A stretch of DNA of 64,000 bases from an uncultured Prevotella sp. (GTDB lineage Bacteria > Bacteroidota > Bacteroidia > Bacteroidales > Bacteroidaceae). Positions 61,874 through 64,000 of this stretch are shown in pieces. The notes under the pieces are model-generated. The model saw nothing but the letters and a program-made list of their open reading frames with translations. It did not search any database and was not told where the DNA came from. The position numbers and the translations under genes are program-made. The first letter of the stretch is position 1, and each line of letters opens with the position of its first letter. The stretch is from assembly GCA_900316295.1 (NCBI GenBank), contig ONCJ01000003.1:26980-90979 (forward strand), in the 5' to 3' direction.

Positions 61874-62806
61874 TCATTCATCCTTAATCTCAGGAAACAG
61901 CATTATGTAGTCGAGTGGGGCAGAGTTGCCAAACAGATAGCTGCTATAGCGTATGATGTTGTCGTAGATGGCAAAGAAGTTGAATTCGCATATCGCCTTG
62001 AAATCCTTAGGGTTCCTGACAATCCGTCGCAGGATGGTATTCATGCAGCGATGGCGCATCCTGTTATATTCCAGATTCAGTATTATCCCGTCGCGCGACG
62101 GGCTCTCCGTCGTTTGCCTGAGTGTGCGCCATGTAAGCCAGACTTCAAACAGTTGGTGCGAATACTTACCGGTAGTCATCAGCTTCTCCAGCACAGGTAT
62201 GGTCGTGTGTGGCTCATCATTCCTGTGTTTGTGTGTATACTCAATAGCATGAAGACACTGGTTGTCAAAATCCGCAGTCTGCCCCATATTCTTTTTCGTT
62301 GCCTTCCCATACCGTCTCACGTCATATCGCTGGGATAATACATCCTCGTAAGCCGAATAAGCCTCCACAGCCTTATTCCATAACACAGAATCCTCAGGGT
62401 TCCATAGTGCGGTATCCCTTGGCAGCAGTTCAGTCAGCGTCCTCACATATTCCTCAGTAGCAGTCCGTACCGAGTCATCCTTTATCACATACGTCCTGAT
62501 CTTGCCAATCTCATCATTCACCACCATACCGAACCTATACCACAGTTCCACGTCACAGTATGCAGCATGCAGAATGGCATAACTGTTAGCCATGTCCACC
62601 ATGTCATCTGCTACGGGATTGTTTGTCAGCACGGTGTCAGGAATGAAATAGATGTTCTTGTCAGACATCGGTTCAATGTAGCACTCATAGCAATCCTCGT
62701 CATCCTCCCGCTCCATATCCTCCTTCGTCCCTCTTCCTTGAGCCATGATGTATGCGACACCCCCTATGACGAGCAATGCCAATACAATGAATATCAGTTT
62801 CTTCAT
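61874..62806 (-). CDS. Membrane-anchored protein, unknown
   Basis: 310 residues. A single N-terminal TM (MKKLIFIVLALLVIGGVAYI) is followed by an acidic segment with a CYEC pair (about 39-42) and a long helical domain. The open frame goes back to 62878 but the TM-first start at 62806 is typical. It lies 20 bp after the next gene upstream and uses a more balanced base composition than the AT-rich operon. The family is not recognised. Confidence 0.72.
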   Translation of the reverse strand: MKKLIFIVLALLVIGGVAYIMAQGRGTKEDMEREDDEDCYECYIEPMSDKNIYFIPDTVLTNNPVADDMVDMANSYAILHAAYCDVELWYRFGMVVNDEIGKIRTYVIKDDSVRTATEEYVRTLTELLPRDTALWNPEDSVLWNKAVEAYSAYEDVLSQRYDVRRYGKATKKNMGQTADFDNQCLHAIEYTHKHRNDEPHTTIPVLEKLMTTGKYSHQLFEVWLTWRTLRQTTESPSRDGIILNLEYNRMRHRCMNTILRRIVRNPKDFKAICEFNFFAIYDNIIRYSSYLFGNSAPLDYIMLFPEIKDE

Positions 62807-62826
62807 ATATGGGTAGCTTGTTATAT

Positions 62827-63285
62827 TCAATACCTTTTGTTCCCATATCTCTCCTTGCGTATCTGCCATTTCAGCCATTGCTGGTCGCTTTTTGTGGACA
62901 TGTTGAATGCTGGCATAATCAGCTCTCTGTCCCTGCCCGTCTTGTATCGCTCACGCAGTTCCTTGCGAGCCAGCGACACGTTGCCGCTCGTCTTGTCTCT
63001 GAACTCCACGATCAGTCTGTCTGTCGGCATCTCCTTGATGCGCTGTTCCCGTTTCCCAATCTTGTCGGCAAACAACACGTTGAAAGCCTCCTTCTTCAGA
63101 GGGTCCCTGTCGACCAGCAGTGTCGAACGATACACCCTCACCAGGTCCTCCCTTGTCAGGTTCTTCAACAGTGCCTTACATTTCTCCAATACATCCACAT
63201 CCCACGTCGTGAAATGGTATTTCCGACATTGGCTCATGATAAATTCATACTCCGTCATAGCGATTTCTTTTTTTAGTTTTGACAT
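62827..63285 (-). CDS. Conserved-looking cytoplasmic protein, unknown
   Basis: 152 residues, strongly charged and helical, no TM. It could start at MSKLKKEIAMTEYEF (63285) or at the Met nine residues later. Pieces such as LARKELRERYKTGRDRELI suggest a helical bundle. It is paired with the membrane-anchored gene downstream and has two -7 boxes upstream. Confidence 0.68.
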   Translation of the reverse strand: MSKLKKEIAMTEYEFIMSQCRKYHFTTWDVDVLEKCKALLKNLTREDLVRVYRSTLLVDRDPLKKEAFNVLFADKIGKREQRIKEMPTDRLIVEFRDKTSGNVSLARKELRERYKTGRDRELIMPAFNMSTKSDQQWLKWQIRKERYGNKRY

Positions 63286-63301
63286 AACAATTGATTTGTT
63301 A

Positions 63302-63387
63302 CAAAATTATGATTTACCCCATTCGCCACCAAACCCTTTCCCGTCACAAGGCTTGTGGAAATGGAAGATTGATTTGTTGCAAAATTA
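63302..63387 (-). promoter_or_regulatory. Duplicated promoter before the 62827-63285 gene
   Basis: GATTTGTT(A/G)CAAAATTA occurs twice (about 63293-63309 and 63371-63387); on the minus strand each gives TAATTTTG (63302-63309 and 63380-63387). The first has TTTG at 63330-63333 (20 bp). Confidence 0.55.
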
Positions 63388-63410
63388 AAGATATGTACAT
63401 CTTTGGACAA

Positions 63411-63444
63411 AATAAAAACAGGCATCTGTACGAAATGCCTGTTT
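63411..63444 (-). terminator. Terminator of the XRE antitoxin-like gene
   Basis: AAACAGGCAT (63416-63425) and ATGCCTGTTT (63435-63444) pair; on the minus strand the stem is followed by TTTTTATTTT. Confidence 0.75.
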
Positions 63445-63504
63445 AAAAGTATGAAATGAAAAAGTCGACAATCTTGTTGTCCTACTCCCAAACAATATAG
63501 TTTA

Positions 63505-63816
63505 CTAACCTACAACTAAAGAGAATCGTAACCCCAGCGCATTGGCTATAAGCATGAAGGTTGAAAGCTGCATGTCCGTCTGTCCTTGCTCAAGCGATGA
63601 TATATACTCACGCTTCTTGCCGATACGCTCGCCCAGCTGCTGCTGAGTAATTTTCTGGCGCTTGCGCTCGTCACGCAACAATTCGGCATAATACCATGCC
63701 TTTGCCTTTGCCTCGAACTCCACACGGCTGGGGGAGCCGGCAGGACCATACTTTTCATCAAAATGCTGCGACCCTGTTTTCAGTTGGGCCAATTTCTTTT
63801 CGTCAAGCTTAATCAT
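63505..63816 (-). CDS. XRE-family antitoxin-like regulator (HigA-like)
   Basis: 103 residues: an N-terminal extension (about 1-40) containing the FEAKAKAWYYAELLRDERKRQ helix, then an XRE HTH (ITQQQLGERIGKKREYISSLEQGQTD, read as two helices) and a hydrophobic end. Such HigA/HipB-like proteins usually partner a RelE/HigB toxin encoded upstream; the upstream ORF is cut by the window end, 13 bp away. Confidence 0.8.
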   Translation of the reverse strand: MIKLDEKKLAQLKTGSQHFDEKYGPAGSPSRVEFEAKAKAWYYAELLRDERKRQKITQQQLGERIGKKREYISSLEQGQTDMQLSTFMLIANALGLRFSLVVG

Positions 63817-63829
63817 ATCCTCGTCCTCC

Positions 63830-64000
63830 TCAAATATATTTTTTCAAGATTCGGCGGGCAACTTCTATTTCGCCCTTATATTGCTTTGTGCCCTTTTTCA
63901 AAGAGATATTGATGTAGCACAGGTATCTCATGTTGATGATTAAGCCCCTGCCTATGCGCACAAACAATCCGTATGACGAAGGCAGCTGGTCGCCAATCAT
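63830..64000 (-). CDS. 3' end of a LytTR-like or small TA-partner gene (partial)
   Basis: 56 codons run to the stop at 63830 and may continue beyond the window. The piece LFVRIGRGLIINMRYLCYI resembles LytTR DNA-binding domains; the end KGTKQYKGEIEVARRILKKYI also recalls the C-terminus of RelE/HigB toxins. Its position 13 bp before the antitoxin-like gene would suit a toxin. Not decidable here. Confidence 0.4.
   Translation of the reverse strand: MIGDQLPSSYGLFVRIGRGLIINMRYLCYINISLKKGTKQYKGEIEVARRILKKYI

Noticed and set aside
1-64000. tRNA, rRNA, known riboswitches and complete insertion sequences
   Set aside because: None was recognised by reading; a covariance-model or profile search would be needed to exclude them.

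Overview
The window is chromosomal DNA from a Bacteroidales bacterium, most likely Prevotella or a close relative. The evidence is the Bacteroidetes-type promoters (TTTG, 18-21 bp, TAnnTTTG) in front of many genes, the RprX/RprY two-component pair, a type III glutamine synthetase, the LL-diaminopimelate aminotransferase route to lysine, a eukaryote-like NADP isocitrate dehydrogenase, an EF-G2-type translational GTPase paralogue and HU-like proteins. No rRNA, tRNA, CRISPR array or intact insertion sequence was recognised. Many gene junctions carry short tandem repeats or small hairpins.

Region by region. 0-3 kb: a lipoprotein gene, the eroded remains of a DUF3987/VirE-type gene next to an HU-like gene, and a drug/metabolite exporter. 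3-6.3 kb: lepA, a Crp-like regulator and a low-molecular-weight phosphatase. 6.4-11.4 kb: icd, aconitase and citrate synthase in one operon, which makes 2-oxoglutarate. 11.4-20.6 kb: a dicarboxylate transporter, hemW, the EF-G2 paralogue, a TSCPD protein, rprXY and a barrel-less TonB plug protein. 20.7-26.5 kb: rpsF-rpsR-rplI, a BASS transporter, a DUF805 protein, fabD and a GH13 amylase-family enzyme. 26.5-29.8 kb: a tRNA-editing-like domain protein, then a degenerate ThiD/AraC fusion beside pdxS-pdxT (vitamin B6). 29.8-32 kb: RNase G, a 29-residue basic protein and HU.

32.5-53.5 kb is a nitrogen-assimilation island. On the minus strand gltB-gltD-dapF-dapL-glnN form an operon. Divergent from it, glnK-amtB-torF-like porin run rightwards, followed by the glutamine-using enzymes pyrG, purF and asnB, then a type II pantothenate kinase. 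A convergent second PurF-like gene lacks the glutaminase cysteine. The 2-oxoglutarate made by the citrate synthase-aconitase-Icd operon is the carbon skeleton that GltBD and GlnN use, so the two halves of the window connect metabolically.

53.8-64 kb is accessory DNA. It holds a three-gene hipB/hipS/hipT-like toxin-antitoxin module and a visibly AT-rich minus-strand operon of seven mostly unrecognised membrane or secreted proteins (including a multi-spanning protein with a J-like domain and a 27-bp tandem repeat at its C-terminus). It also holds a 244-bp element with 17-bp terminal inverted repeats, two unknown genes and an XRE antitoxin-like gene.

The most distinctive observations are (i) a family of 31-bp promoter cassettes found as single, double and triple copies in front of unrelated genes, (ii) intergenic-type repeats that have entered lepA, the phosphatase gene and pdxT in frame, (iii) the ThiD-like/AraC regulator next to pdxST, (iv) the split HipBST-like module and (v) the unknown AT-rich operon.
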